Shown: positions 26,162-34,475, numbered from the stretch's first letter. The stretch: DNA of 64,000 nt from Geobacter sp. SVR (GCF_016865365.1 NZ_AP024469.1:1355001-1419000); one strand, 5' to 3'. Numbers and translations: made by a program. The notes: generated from the letters alone by a model not told the origin.

Positions 26162-27586
26162 TTACGGCAGGGTCATGGCCACATAGTGCACGCTTCCATC
26201 GGGCAGCTTGACCAGCAGCCGGGTCACGTCGCCGCTCTTCAGCTGGGCAACCAGTTTGTTGTACTGCTCAAGGGTGGTCGGCCGCTGTCCGTTGATCTCG
26301 AGGAGCAGTGTACCCGGCGGGATGCCGGTATCATCGGCCGGTGAGCCGGGCTTGACCTCCGTGATCACCAGCCCCTTGCCCTCGGCGTAGCCGAAGCGGG
26401 CGGCCAGATCCTTGGTGAGTTCGCTCACCGTAAAACCGAGCTTGTCGTTGGCCTGTCCCTCTTCTCCCTTGGCGGCGGCCTCGCCTTCAGCCTCCTCCTT
26501 CAACTTGTCTATCGTGGCAACCACCTCGCTCTTCTGTCCTTCCCTGAAGATGGTGATTTTGACTTTTTTGTCCAGCGGTGTGGCAGCCACCATGCGGGGC
26601 AGCTCGGTGTACTCGACGATCGGCTTGCCTTCGTACTGCAGGATGATGTCACCGGTTTTGATGCCTGCCTTTTCGGCCGGACTGCCCTTGATCACGTCAG
26701 CCACCAACGCCCCCTTGTCGGCATCCAGGTTGAACGACTTCGCCAGCTCGGGTGTCAGCTTCTGGATCTGTACCCCCAGATAGCCCCGGGTGACCTTGCC
26801 GGTTTCGCGCAGTTGGTCGACAATGGCTTTGGCCATGTTGATCGGGGTGGCAAAGCCGATCCCCTTGCCATTGGCAACAATGGCGGTGGCGATGCCGACT
26901 ACTTTTCCTTCGGCATTGAACAGCGGTCCACCGGAGTTGCCGGGATTGATCGAGGCATCGGTCTGGATGAAATCGTCATAGGGACCGCTGCCGATCACGC
27001 GCCCCTTGGCGCTGACGATACCGGCGGTCACCGTTTGCGAGAGACCGAAGGGGTTGCCGATCGCCATCACCCATTCCCCCACCTCCAGCTTGTCGCTGTC
27101 ACCCAGCTCCAGCGCAGGGACCTTCTCCTTGTCGGTGATCTTGATCAGAGCCAGATCGAATTTCTCGTCCCCCCCCTTGATCTGCCCTTTCAGTTCCCGG
27201 CCGTCGGCAAGTTTCACCAGGACCTCGTCGGCGCCGTTCACTACATGGAAGTTGGTAAGGATGTAGCCGTCGCTGCTGATGATGAAGCCTGAGCCCAGGT
27301 TCTGTTCACGGCGCGGACGCTGCTGGTTCTGGTCGAAAAACTGTCCGAAGAATTCGTCGAAGAAATTGTCGTAGGGGCTCTGCTGCGTGTTCGGGGAGCG
27401 TCGCGTGCGCTGCTTGGGCTTGATGTTCTTGACCGTGCGGATGTTGACCACCGTAGGTTTGAGCCGTTTGGAAAGTTCGACGAAATCGGGCAGGGTGGCC
27501 GTGGCTGCGGAAAATGACGGTACTGCCAGGGTGCATACCACAGCAATGGCAACCAGGCGTGCAATCGACGTGATAAGTGCGGGCAT
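26162..27586 (-). CDS. degP: DegP/HtrA-family periplasmic serine protease
   Basis: A 474-residue envelope quality-control protease. A signal peptide comes first, then the trypsin-like domain with the catalytic triad His114 (LTNFHVV), Asp144 (KFDLALIKI) and Ser218 (NPGNSGGPLF), then two PDZ domains at about 260-350 and 375-470 (YLGVQIQKL...; GLVITEVKPGSPADDTGI). A Q-linker-like segment rich in Asn/Gln/Phe (FFDEFFGQFFDQNQQ) precedes the protease domain, as in the LA loop. The start at 27586 has GAGGAG nine bases upstream. It follows two Hsp20 genes on the same strand. Confidence 0.94.
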   Translation of the reverse strand: MPALITSIARLVAIAVVCTLAVPSFSAATATLPDFVELSKRLKPTVVNIRTVKNIKPKQRTRRSPNTQQSPYDNFFDEFFGQFFDQNQQRPRREQNLGSGFIISSDGYILTNFHVVNGADEVLVKLADGRELKGQIKGGDEKFDLALIKITDKEKVPALELGDSDKLEVGEWVMAIGNPFGLSQTVTAGIVSAKGRVIGSGPYDDFIQTDASINPGNSGGPLFNAEGKVVGIATAIVANGKGIGFATPINMAKAIVDQLRETGKVTRGYLGVQIQKLTPELAKSFNLDADKGALVADVIKGSPAEKAGIKTGDIILQYEGKPIVEYTELPRMVAATPLDKKVKITIFREGQKSEVVATIDKLKEEAEGEAAAKGEEGQANDKLGFTVSELTKDLAARFGYAEGKGLVITEVKPGSPADDTGIPPGTLLLEINGQRPTTLEQYNKLVAQLKSGDVTRLLVKLPDGSVHYVAMTLP

Positions 27587-27685
27587 TGTCGTGACTCCTC
27601 GATTCAATGGATGATAGTCGCAAGGGGGCCGTGGCGGCCCCCCGAATGGTCAGGCGGAAGGTGTCATGGAATCTGCCACCGCGCT

Positions 27686-28081
27686 TCAACCGCTGATCTT
27701 GATCTGGCGCGGCCGCGCTGCCTCCGCTTTCTGCAGGCGCAGCAGCAGCACGCCATTGGAGAAGCTGGCAATGGTCTTTTCCTGCTGGATGTTTTCCGGA
27801 ATCTGGAACTGCCTGAAATAGGGAGCCAGTTCGAATTCTGCATAGACGCTCCGTCCCGGCATGCTCCGCGAAAGGGGGGCGGTAATGGTCAAAATGCCCT
27901 TGTCCACGTTGATGTCGATGGTTTCCTTGGAAGCGCCGGGGATATCGGCAGCCAGTATCAGCTCCTCCTCGCGCTCGATGATGTTGACCGCGGGCCTGAC
28001 ATAGCGCTCCGGCGCACGGGTACTCTCCCGGGTCTGAAGGTCCCGTTCGTCGTTCGACTGTGTGATGCTGTTGACAGACAT
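27686..28081 (-). CDS. Small heat shock protein, Hsp20 family (second copy)
   Basis: A 131-residue alpha-crystallin-domain chaperone. YVRPAVNIIEREEELILAADIPGASKETIDINVDKGILTI marks the start of the domain, and the end of it carries ASFSNGVLLLRLQKAEAARPRQI, with the G-V-L/L-x-L motif and the C-terminal I-x-I (IKISG). The start at 28081 follows AGGAGG by seven bases. It lies 31 bases downstream of the first Hsp20 gene and 100 upstream of the protease gene. The two Hsp20s differ in sequence, so they may form mixed oligomers. Confidence 0.93.
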   Translation of the reverse strand: MSVNSITQSNDERDLQTRESTRAPERYVRPAVNIIEREEELILAADIPGASKETIDINVDKGILTITAPLSRSMPGRSVYAEFELAPYFRQFQIPENIQQEKTIASFSNGVLLLRLQKAEAARPRQIKISG

Positions 28082-28112
28082 TGCTGTACCTCCTTTCATC
28101 GTCATGTGAAGG

Positions 28113-28559
28113 TTATCGGCTGGATATCTCTATTTTTCTCGGTTTGGCGTTTTCCGATTTGGCCAGTGCGATGTGCAGGATGCCGTCCCGGCATTCTGCG
28201 GTGATCCTGTTGGGATCAACCTCCACCGGCAGCTCGATGGTACGGGAAAATTTCCCGAAACCGAGTTCGCTGCGATGCACCACCTGCCCTTCCAGGGCAA
28301 AGGGGGGCTTTCTCTCCCCTTCGATGGTCAAGGTGTTGCGCAGCAGGGAGATGTTGATCTCTTTGGGCTCGACACCAGGCACCAGTGCCTCTGCGTGGAT
28401 CTGGCCCTCATCTTCGCTCAGGTTCACCTCGGGAAAACGGCGCGTGGACAGAGGCGAAAGAAAGGCCGTGAAGGGGCGGCTATAGCCGTAGCCCCGAAAA
28501 GTTCGGTCGATTTCCCTTCTCATATTTTCCAATTCCCGGAACATATCCCAGCTTGCCAT
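28113..28559 (-). CDS. Small heat shock protein, Hsp20 family (first copy)
   Basis: A 148-residue chaperone that holds unfolding proteins. The N-terminal arm is WDMFRELENMRREIDRTF. The alpha-crystallin domain runs from FPEVNLSEDEGQIHAEALVPGVEPKEINISL to ECRDGILHIALAKSENAKPRKI, ending with the I-x-I motif (IEI). AGGAG precedes the ATG. A candidate promoter lies about 40-65 bases upstream, making this the first gene of a probable stress unit Hsp20-Hsp20-HtrA. Confidence 0.94.
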   Translation of the reverse strand: MASWDMFRELENMRREIDRTFRGYGYSRPFTAFLSPLSTRRFPEVNLSEDEGQIHAEALVPGVEPKEINISLLRNTLTIEGERKPPFALEGQVVHRSELGFGKFSRTIELPVEVDPNRITAECRDGILHIALAKSENAKPRKIEISSR

Positions 28560-28596
28560 GTGAGTTATCTCCTTTCATGGGTCGATATTTATCTAA

Positions 28597-28624
28597 ACAG
28601 TAATAATTGATATTCCAATGTCAA
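28597..28624 (-). promoter_or_regulatory. Candidate promoter for the Hsp20 unit
   Basis: On the minus strand TTGACA (28619-28624) is separated by 16 bases from TACTGT (28597-28602). The -35 hexamer is perfect and the -10 is weak. Context CCCTTGACA partly resembles an RpoH -35, but no CCCCAT-type -10 is evident. Confidence 0.35.
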
Positions 28625-28674
28625 GGGGGGCGAGGCACGATCCTCGCGTCCCGCAGGATGATGAGCGGAGGGGG

Positions 28675-30225
28675 CTAGGCCCGCTGCGCATGCCACCAGC
28701 CGTGATAGCTGAAGGGAACATGATGGCTGAGATGCACGCGTGCGATTGGTCCTGCGGACAGGCAATCCGCCCGAAGCACGGCCAGAAAGCTCTTTTTGGT
28801 CCCGCTGTCGTATACTTCGGTCAGCAGAAAGCCCGCTTCCCGGGAATCCTCCGCCGAATACGCCACTCTCGGTATCGGGACGAATACCGGCTCGCTGCAG
28901 TAGCAGCCGGCACCGAAATCGAAATTCTCCATTCGTCCGGTGTGCAGGTCGATCCGGCAGATCAGCGACCAGAAGAATTCCCCCCGTGCCGTCTTGGCCA
29001 TATACCCGAAACGGCAGCACCGGCCGCGCAGCAGCTCATTGATGCGCGGCCACTCGTAGCTGCCGGAGGCGATCTTCTCGTCGCGGATGGTCCGTGCCGA
29101 GGGATCGATCAGGTAGCGGCGCACTTCGCCGGGCCAGGCGTATTCGCCCCTGCGCCCCATCATGACCGCCGAGACGACCGGGTCCGCGCCGATGAAATGG
29201 TCCGGGTTATGGTAGCCGATAAATTCGGCTATGATTTCGGCACCCCGTTCATAGGCGTTGAAGGAGTGCCACATGTAACGCGCCGGAGTTTCGAGAAAGA
29301 GCGGAGGCTTGTCCCCTTCCCGATCAAAAACCATTACAAGGTTGCCCTTTTCCGGTTGCCAGCGCAGGGAATCCGCCATGCTGGAGTACCCCAGCATGAA
29401 GCCGAGATAGGAGATTTCCGCCGGGTGGAGGTTGAGAATCAGGTGGCGCGCCGAAACGAACCAGTCATGCATGTAGACGTTGCGCGGCAGCGGGACACTG
29501 CGGTGCTGTTTCAAGCTTCCGTCCGGCTTGAAGATGGTGATGTGGATCTTGGGGGAAGGGCCATAGCGCACCCCGAAATGGAGCCACTCTCCACTGAAGG
29601 GGTCCATCTTGGCGTGGGCCGCGTAAATGGTCATGTCCTCGGGCAGGCCCAGCAGTGAGAGACCGCTGGTCTCCAGCGTGTCCGGATCCAGTTCGTAGGG
29701 CAGGGCGCACTCGTCGAAGGCATACAGGCGTTTCCGCCAGTAGAAAACGGTGATGCCGGCCTGGCTTTTGAGGCGGCCGGGCGCCATGAAATTGGCCAGC
29801 ATGCCCCCGGGCGCCTGGGTGCTCCAGCTCGGATAGACGAACCTGCCGGCCCGTTCCTCATCGATGAATTTCTGCGTTCGCACGAACCTGTTGCGGTAAT
29901 GCACGCCGTTGTCATGAAAGCGGAACGACTGCACCAGGCCGTCCCCGTCCAGCAGGTTCCGCTTGCGCATCTCCCCCCGATCGAACAGCCCCGGCCCATT
30001 GCGGTAGAGCGTGCCGCGCAGTTGGGCCGGAATCTGCCCTTCGATCCGGGCTTCGTAGCTATATTCGTTTCGCAGGGATGTTGCCAGGCCGAGGTAAGGT
30101 CTGGCCGGATCGCCGAAATCGGCAAAGGCCTCCTTCCGCAGCGGAGGGCTGGTTGCGCAGCCCAGGACCGCCAGCGAAAGCGAGGCCTGGCCGGAAAGCA
30201 TCAAGAAACGGCGACGCGACAGCAT
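28675..30225 (-). CDS. Carotenoid cleavage oxygenase-family protein with Tat/lipobox N-terminus
   Basis: A 516-residue member of the RPE65/carotenoid oxygenase family, seven-bladed propellers with a four-histidine iron centre. Candidate iron histidines are in YAAHAKMDP, NVYMHDWFVSARH, YMWHSFNAYE and the C-terminal SYHGWWHAQ. QLRGTLYRNGPGLFDRG and DGDGLVQSFRF are family signatures. The N-terminus MLSRRRFLMLSG is a twin-arginine signal, and AVLGC at about residue 23 is a lipobox, suggesting an exported lipoprotein. Such enzymes normally need O2 to cut apocarotenoids or stilbenes, which is notable in an apparent anaerobe. An upstream ORF overlaps its start region. Confidence 0.85.
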   Translation of the reverse strand: MLSRRRFLMLSGQASLSLAVLGCATSPPLRKEAFADFGDPARPYLGLATSLRNEYSYEARIEGQIPAQLRGTLYRNGPGLFDRGEMRKRNLLDGDGLVQSFRFHDNGVHYRNRFVRTQKFIDEERAGRFVYPSWSTQAPGGMLANFMAPGRLKSQAGITVFYWRKRLYAFDECALPYELDPDTLETSGLSLLGLPEDMTIYAAHAKMDPFSGEWLHFGVRYGPSPKIHITIFKPDGSLKQHRSVPLPRNVYMHDWFVSARHLILNLHPAEISYLGFMLGYSSMADSLRWQPEKGNLVMVFDREGDKPPLFLETPARYMWHSFNAYERGAEIIAEFIGYHNPDHFIGADPVVSAVMMGRRGEYAWPGEVRRYLIDPSARTIRDEKIASGSYEWPRINELLRGRCCRFGYMAKTARGEFFWSLICRIDLHTGRMENFDFGAGCYCSEPVFVPIPRVAYSAEDSREAGFLLTEVYDSGTKKSFLAVLRADCLSAGPIARVHLSHHVPFSYHGWWHAQRA

Positions 30226-30385
30226 ACGGGACCTGATGCCGGATCATGCCGGCTGCGCTGATGTTGGTGCCCCAAACGAGCGGGTGGGGTCATTCCGCAA
30301 TCTCCTTTCGCCGGTTAAACGCCGGAAAGGGCACCCATGCAGAGCGGTCGGTCAGGCCGGCGCTTTTGTCAGATGTGGTACGGGG

Positions 30386-30718
30386 CTACTTGAAGGTTTT
30401 CAGGATGTAGTCGGCGATGACCTTGGCTTCTTTGTCAGGAATCGTTTTCTGATCGAAAACGGTCATGCCGGGGCCCGGCTTGCGCATGATGGCGATGATG
30501 TCCTTGGAGCTGGTGATGCCGTTGGCTTTCATCGCTTTTTTGCTCAGGGTTTTCTGGGAATTGATGGTATTGCCCCCATTGGGATGGCATACGGCGCAGT
30601 GTTTGTCGAATTCCTTTTTGCCGTCGATTTTCCCTCCTTCCGTGTCGCAAAAGCCGGCTGTTGCCAGCAGACAGAGTGCCACCATCGGAAGCGATAGCGT
30701 CAGGCAGTTTTGAGCCAT
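30386..30718 (-). CDS. Small secreted c-type cytochrome
   Basis: A 110-residue mono-heme class I cytochrome. A signal peptide (LPMVALCLLATAGFC region) is followed by the heme site CAVCH at residues 41-45, with the probable distal methionine in KPGPGMTVF. Helical tail IPDKEAKVIADYILKTFK resembles the cytochrome c6/c555 group. Such carriers shuttle electrons in the periplasm. GGGGGAG precedes the ATG. It is on the same strand as the carotenoid oxygenase, 160 bases upstream. Confidence 0.93.
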   Translation of the reverse strand: MAQNCLTLSLPMVALCLLATAGFCDTEGGKIDGKKEFDKHCAVCHPNGGNTINSQKTLSKKAMKANGITSSKDIIAIMRKPGPGMTVFDQKTIPDKEAKVIADYILKTFK

Positions 30719-30766
30719 GATCTCCCCCTTTTTCGAGAATTACGGCAGCTGGTGCCGGAAACGGAA

Positions 30767-30792
30767 AATGGCCTGCGGTATGGCAGGCCATT
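30767..30792 (-). terminator. Terminator after the CHRD gene
   Basis: Stem AATGGCCTGC/GCAGGCCATT (10 bp, six-base loop) followed on the minus strand by TTCCGTTTCC. Confidence 0.65.
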
Positions 30793-30825
30793 TCTTGCCG
30801 GTTGGGCGAAAGAGCCGACATACCG

Positions 30826-31296
30826 CTACTTGATCTGTCCCCGGATTTCCCCATCCGGATGTGCGTCGGTATGGACATTCACGAAGGTATTGCCCGCTTT
30901 GATTTCCTTGACCAGCGCATCAAGCCCTTTGCCCTGAAAATCTCCCATCAGGTCCTTGTCCGTGATGACGCCTTCGGCCAGTACTCCCTTGAATTTGCCC
31001 GTCTTTTTCGGCCCGGCAAAAATACCGGCCACTGGCGGTCCGTTTTCACCCTTCTTGCCGAGATGGATATGGGCGGCAGTCACGTTCTCGATGTCCTTGA
31101 CCGTCAGCTTGTAATCGAGTTGCTTGCCATCTTTGCTCAATTTGAACTCGGCATCGCCGCTCGCCTTTGTCTGGACCGTCGGAACGCTCTCTCTTCCCGC
31201 CAGCTTGGCCTTGAAGGTCTTCTCTGCGGCCATGCCGACCGATACGCTCACGAAGATCGCCAGCACAGCGAGCATCAGCAGTTTGATCCTGTTCAT
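30826..31296 (-). CDS. Secreted CHRD domain protein
   Basis: A 156-residue exported protein. After the signal peptide (LLMLAVLAIFVSVSVGMA) the rest is one CHRD domain: FKAKLAGRESVPTVQTKASGDAEFKLSKDGKQLDYKLTV, then VTAAHIHLGKKGENGPPVAGIF, then FVNVHTDAHPDGEIRGQI at the end, with the conserved histidines and the GEIRGQ finish. CHRD domains were named from chordin; the bacterial role is unknown. AAGGAG precedes the start. Confidence 0.9.
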   Translation of the reverse strand: MNRIKLLMLAVLAIFVSVSVGMAAEKTFKAKLAGRESVPTVQTKASGDAEFKLSKDGKQLDYKLTVKDIENVTAAHIHLGKKGENGPPVAGIFAGPKKTGKFKGVLAEGVITDKDLMGDFQGKGLDALVKEIKAGNTFVNVHTDAHPDGEIRGQIK

Positions 31297-31604
31297 CGCC
31301 TGCTCCTTTCCGGAAGTTTCACTCTACCTGCCCGTTCAATCAACCAGGATGTCCGTTCCGATTGCCGTCTGTTCTCAAACGAGCGGGAAACTACCTACAA
31401 TCTGAGTTTATCCCATGCCAAACGCTTGTCAATTTGAGGAGAGAAGCTGGAGTACCGCCGCTTTGGTCGCGGTTTTTCGGCATCTGGGCAGGTGACTTCA
31501 ATGTTTGCAGAAGGAGAAACGAGAGGATGGAACGACGGACACGGATAGCGCTCGCACACGACGATGTGGCAAGGAGCGGTCGGGCAGGGTGACGCAGGGG
31601 GATG

Positions 31605-31916
31605 TCAGCGGCGGGCGAAGAAGGTCTTCAGGGACTGCCCCAGCTCCCGGAACCTTTCGGTCAGTGATCGGGCCGCTGTGCGGCTTGCCTGGCCGGTCTG
31701 CTGGCCACCTTCCTTGAGGGCATGGCCCGTCTCATTGCCGAGCTTTTTGAATCCCTGGCCGATCTCCCTGCCCCCTTCCCTGAAGGCTTTGCCGGTGTCT
31801 TTGCCGATTTTCCCGGCTTCCCGGCCGATATTTCGGCCCGTTTGCCCCATGGAGGTGTCGGCCAGACAGGGGGAGCACAGGGACAGTACCAGGACGGAAA
31901 TTTCGATCAAACGCAT
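31605..31916 (-). CDS. Small secreted protein of unknown function
   Basis: A 103-residue protein behind AGGAGA. The signal peptide is RLIEISVLVLSLCSPCLA. The mature part is a Gly/Lys/Glu-rich helical series with a repeating G-[RK]-x-[IA]-G-[RK/QG]-x-x-x-K pattern (GRNIGREAGKIGKDTGKAFREGGREIGQGFKKLGNETG) and a C-terminal TERFRELGQSLKTFFARR. The 11-residue amphipathic periodicity resembles LEA-type or apolipoprotein-like surface helices. A longer open frame upstream overlaps pta and is not real. Confidence 0.6.
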   Translation of the reverse strand: MRLIEISVLVLSLCSPCLADTSMGQTGRNIGREAGKIGKDTGKAFREGGREIGQGFKKLGNETGHALKEGGQQTGQASRTAARSLTERFRELGQSLKTFFARR

Positions 31917-31965
31917 AATGTCTCTCCTCATGAGCATTGTACCAATGAAGGCGAAATCGGGGCAA

Positions 31966-32000
31966 CAAAAAGGGCACGTCCGGTAGGACGCGCCCCTTTT
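31966..32000 (-). terminator. Terminator after pta
   Basis: AAAAGGGGCGCGTCC-TACC-GGACGTGCCCTTTTT on the minus strand, directly after the pta stop. One internal mismatch; ends in five T. Confidence 0.85.
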
Positions 32001-32020
32001 CACAGCATCGATGCCGTCGA

Positions 32021-33025
32021 TTATGCCTGTGCGGCCTGGACGGCGGTGATGGCCACCACGCTGACGATATCCTCCACCGAGCAGCCGCGGGAGAGATCGT
32101 TGACCGGCTTGGCCAAGCCTTGGATGATGGGGCCGACCGCCTCTGCCCCTGCCACGCGCTCGACCAGCTTGTAGCCGATGTTGCCGGCATCCAGGTCCGG
32201 GAAGATCAGGACATTGGCCTTGCCTGCCACCGGGCTGCCCGGAGCCTTCTTTTCGCCCACCTTGGGGAGCAGGGCCGCATCGGCCTGCAGTTCGCCGTCG
32301 ATCAGCATGTCCGGCTTGATCTGTTTGGCGATCTCCATCGCCTTCAGCACCTTGTCGCAATCGGGATGGCTGGCGCTCCCCTTGGTGGAGAAGGAGAGCA
32401 TGCCCACCCGGGCATCCACATCCAGAAAGGCCTTGCAGTTGCCGGCCGTGGCTACGGCAATCTCTGCCAGGGCCTGAGCGTCGGGGTTGGGATTGACGGC
32501 GCAGTCGGCGAACAGGACAATGCCGTTTTCACCGAAGCTGGGAGTTTTGGTAACCATCAGGAAAAAGGAGGAAACGGTCTTGATGCCCTTGGCAGGGCCC
32601 ACGGTCTGGAAGGCTGCCTTGAGCACGTTGCCGGTAGTGCCGGTAGCGCCAGCCACCTCGCCCCCTGCATCGCCGCTCCTGACCATCATGCCGGCATAGT
32701 AGAGGTTGTCATCGGCAGTCAGGAGTTTCCTGGCCTCGTCTGCAGTCAGCCCTTTGCTCTTGCGCAGTTCGACCATCTCGGCCACGTACTGCTCCAGCTT
32801 GGGAGATGTCTTGGGATCGAGCAGTTCGACCCCTGCCAGGTTGATGCCCTTTGCTTCGGCTTCAGCCTTGATTTTGGCGGGATCGCCCAGAATGACGATC
32901 TTTGCCAGCTCTTCTTTCACGATCTTCTCGGCAGCGTACAGCATCCGCTCGTCGTAGCTTTCCGGCAGTACCACCGTCTGCAGGTTCTTCCTGGCCTTCT
33001 CCTTGATCTGGTCGACAAGATGCAT
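32021..33025 (-). CDS. pta: Phosphate acetyltransferase
   Basis: It interconverts acetyl-CoA and acetyl phosphate and is central to acetate uptake or excretion with acetate kinase. At 334 residues it is the short single-domain form. VVLPESYDERMLYAAEKI opens it, AGATGTTGNVLKAAFQTVGPAKGI lies mid-protein, and GNIGYKLVERVAGAEAVGPIIQGLAKPVNDLSRGCSVEDIV is the family's C-terminal signature. The ATG follows AAAGGAGGAG. No ackA is adjacent. A terminator follows, so it is probably transcribed alone. Confidence 0.95.
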   Translation of the reverse strand: MHLVDQIKEKARKNLQTVVLPESYDERMLYAAEKIVKEELAKIVILGDPAKIKAEAEAKGINLAGVELLDPKTSPKLEQYVAEMVELRKSKGLTADEARKLLTADDNLYYAGMMVRSGDAGGEVAGATGTTGNVLKAAFQTVGPAKGIKTVSSFFLMVTKTPSFGENGIVLFADCAVNPNPDAQALAEIAVATAGNCKAFLDVDARVGMLSFSTKGSASHPDCDKVLKAMEIAKQIKPDMLIDGELQADAALLPKVGEKKAPGSPVAGKANVLIFPDLDAGNIGYKLVERVAGAEAVGPIIQGLAKPVNDLSRGCSVEDIVSVVAITAVQAAQA

Positions 33026-33320
33026 TCTCCGGCTCCTCCTTTGATGGTTGATATATCAGGCAAAAGGTTGTGCTCTCTCGAATGGGTTCACATTTATAGG
33101 CGAAGATCAGGTGACGGTCAATAGAAAAGGCAGTAGAATCAGGCTTTTAGTGATATTGAAAAGCGTTAAAATATGATTAAACTATTCAGGGGGTTGGCCG
33201 CTTTCACGGGCGGTACGGAACGATAGGTGAAAAAGCGCTGTCGTCTTGCTTTCCCGATGTGCTAGGGTGTGCCGGCGGCAGCCTCCGAGGCGGCCTTCAT
33301 GACAAGCTCAGGAGTAATCG
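33026..33320. other. Divergent intergenic region between pta and the LOG gene
   Basis: About 295 bases upstream of both diverging genes. The central part (33140-33190) is AT-rich and probably carries promoters, but I could not assign -35/-10 pairs with confidence. No RNA gene recognised. Confidence 0.4.
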
Positions 33321-33908
33321 ATGAAAATCCGACGGATCTGTGTTTTCTGCGGTTCGAACCCCGGCAATGATCCTCATTTCATGGCAGGCGCGCGGAAGCT
33401 GGGAGAACTGCTGGTCAGCCAGGGGATCGGCGTTGTGTACGGCGGCGGGAACGTCGGTTGCATGGGAGCCTTGGCCGATGCGGCACTGGCGGCCGGTGGC
33501 GAGGTGATCGGCGTTATTCCGCAGGCCCTGCAGGACAGGGAGCTTGCCCACCCGGGGTTGACGAGCCTGCATCTGGTGGCTACCATGCACGAACGCAAGG
33601 CGCTGATGGCCGAACTGTCGGACGGCTTCATTGCCCTGCCGGGGGGGCTGGGCACCCTAGAGGAACTGTTCGAGATCGCCACCTGGAGCCAGCTCGGCCT
33701 GCATGCCAAGCCGCTCGCCCTGCTCAACGTCCACGGCTTCTACGATCACCTGGTGGCCTTTCTGGATCAGTGCGAGACAGAGGGGTTTGTACAACAGGCC
33801 AACCGCGACACGATCATCGTCGAGAGTGAGGCGGAGCTGGCACTGGAGCGGATAAGGAGCTACACTCCACCCCTGGTGCGCAAGTGGATCGACAAGCAGG
33901 AGATATGA
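33321..33908 (+). CDS. LOG-family nucleotide 5'-monophosphate phosphoribohydrolase
   Basis: A 195-residue lysine-decarboxylase-like Rossmann protein. The signature PGGLGTLEE is at residues 107-115 and the nucleotide loop GGGNVGCMGALAD near 41-53. CVFCGSNPGNDP opens it. LOG proteins release ribose 5-phosphate from cytokinin ribotides or purine monophosphates. AGGAG precedes the ATG. The alkyltransferase-like gene follows at a short gap, so the two are likely co-transcribed. Confidence 0.9.
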   Translation: MKIRRICVFCGSNPGNDPHFMAGARKLGELLVSQGIGVVYGGGNVGCMGALADAALAAGGEVIGVIPQALQDRELAHPGLTSLHLVATMHERKALMAELSDGFIALPGGLGTLEELFEIATWSQLGLHAKPLALLNVHGFYDHLVAFLDQCETEGFVQQANRDTIIVESEAELALERIRSYTPPLVRKWIDKQEI

Positions 33909-33932
33909 GCGGGTATGAAAGGAACGGTGGGC

Positions 33933-34253
33933 ATGTCCGGTTCCGCTGAGAAATATCAGGCTATTTACCGGGTAGTGGCCCGGATACCGAGAGGATGCGT
34001 GGCCACCTATGGTCAGGTCGCCGCCCTGGCCGGGCTTCCGGGGCGGGCGCGTCTGGTGGGATATGCTTTGCGTGTCTGCGACGACCGTGCGCTCCCCTGG
34101 CAGCGGGTGGTCAACGCCAGGGGGGAGATCAGCCTGCGGGACGATTGTATCGGCGACGCCGAACTGGTGCAGCGGCTGCGGCTGGAGAGTGAGGGGGTGC
34201 GGTTCGACGAGCAGGGGCGGATTCCGTTGGCTCGCTATCAGTGGCGGCCGTGA
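33933..34253 (+). CDS. Alkyltransferase-like (ATL) protein
   Basis: A 106-residue homologue of the C-terminal domain of O6-alkylguanine-DNA alkyltransferase. IPRGCVATYGQVAALAGLPGRARLVGYAL is the helix-turn-helix and the region with the arginine finger. The active-site PCHR is replaced by PWQR (Trp56 at the cysteine position), the defining change of ATLs. Such proteins bind O6-alkylguanine, flip it out and hand the lesion to nucleotide excision repair. An ATG six codons earlier (33915) is possible. It follows the LOG gene closely. Confidence 0.9.
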   Translation: MSGSAEKYQAIYRVVARIPRGCVATYGQVAALAGLPGRARLVGYALRVCDDRALPWQRVVNARGEISLRDDCIGDAELVQRLRLESEGVRFDEQGRIPLARYQWRP

Positions 34254-34330
34254 GGGAGGCTGTGTGGTAGAGGTTGAGGAAAAACTGTTGGTAAAACATT
34301 AAGTAAACAGGCATGTTATTTAAAAGATTA

Positions 34331-34362
34331 ACGCCCTGTGGCTTGCAGTAGCCGCAGGGCGT
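34331..34362 (+). terminator. Strong hairpin after the LOG-ATL pair
   Basis: ACGCCCTGTGGCT-TGCAGT-AGCCGCAGGGCGT pairs over 13 bases with one mismatch. It is followed by TGTCGTTAGTC and later a T-run, so it may end plus-strand transcripts. Confidence 0.5.
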
Positions 34363-34385
34363 TGTCGTTAGTCTCGATTTTTTTC

Positions 34386-34445
34386 GCATAACGGTAGCGT
34401 GGCGCACCAGCGCGTCAGCGCCTGTGTGCCGCCTCCTGGTTATGT
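34386..34445 (-). other. attC-like 60-base imperfect palindrome, site A
   Basis: Read on the minus strand, it begins ACATAAC and ends GTTATGC with an imperfect inner stem GGCACACAGGCGC / GCGCTGGTGCGCC around TGAC. It starts about 30 bases past the stop of the membrane gene at 34476. The size, bounding AAC...GTT heptamers, mismatched inner stem and position after a small gene fit an integron attC site; the heptamers deviate from RYYYAAC/GTTRRRY at one or two positions. Confidence 0.45.
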
Positions 34446-34475
34446 ACTTCACATTCTTGTGTATTTTTAACTTTA

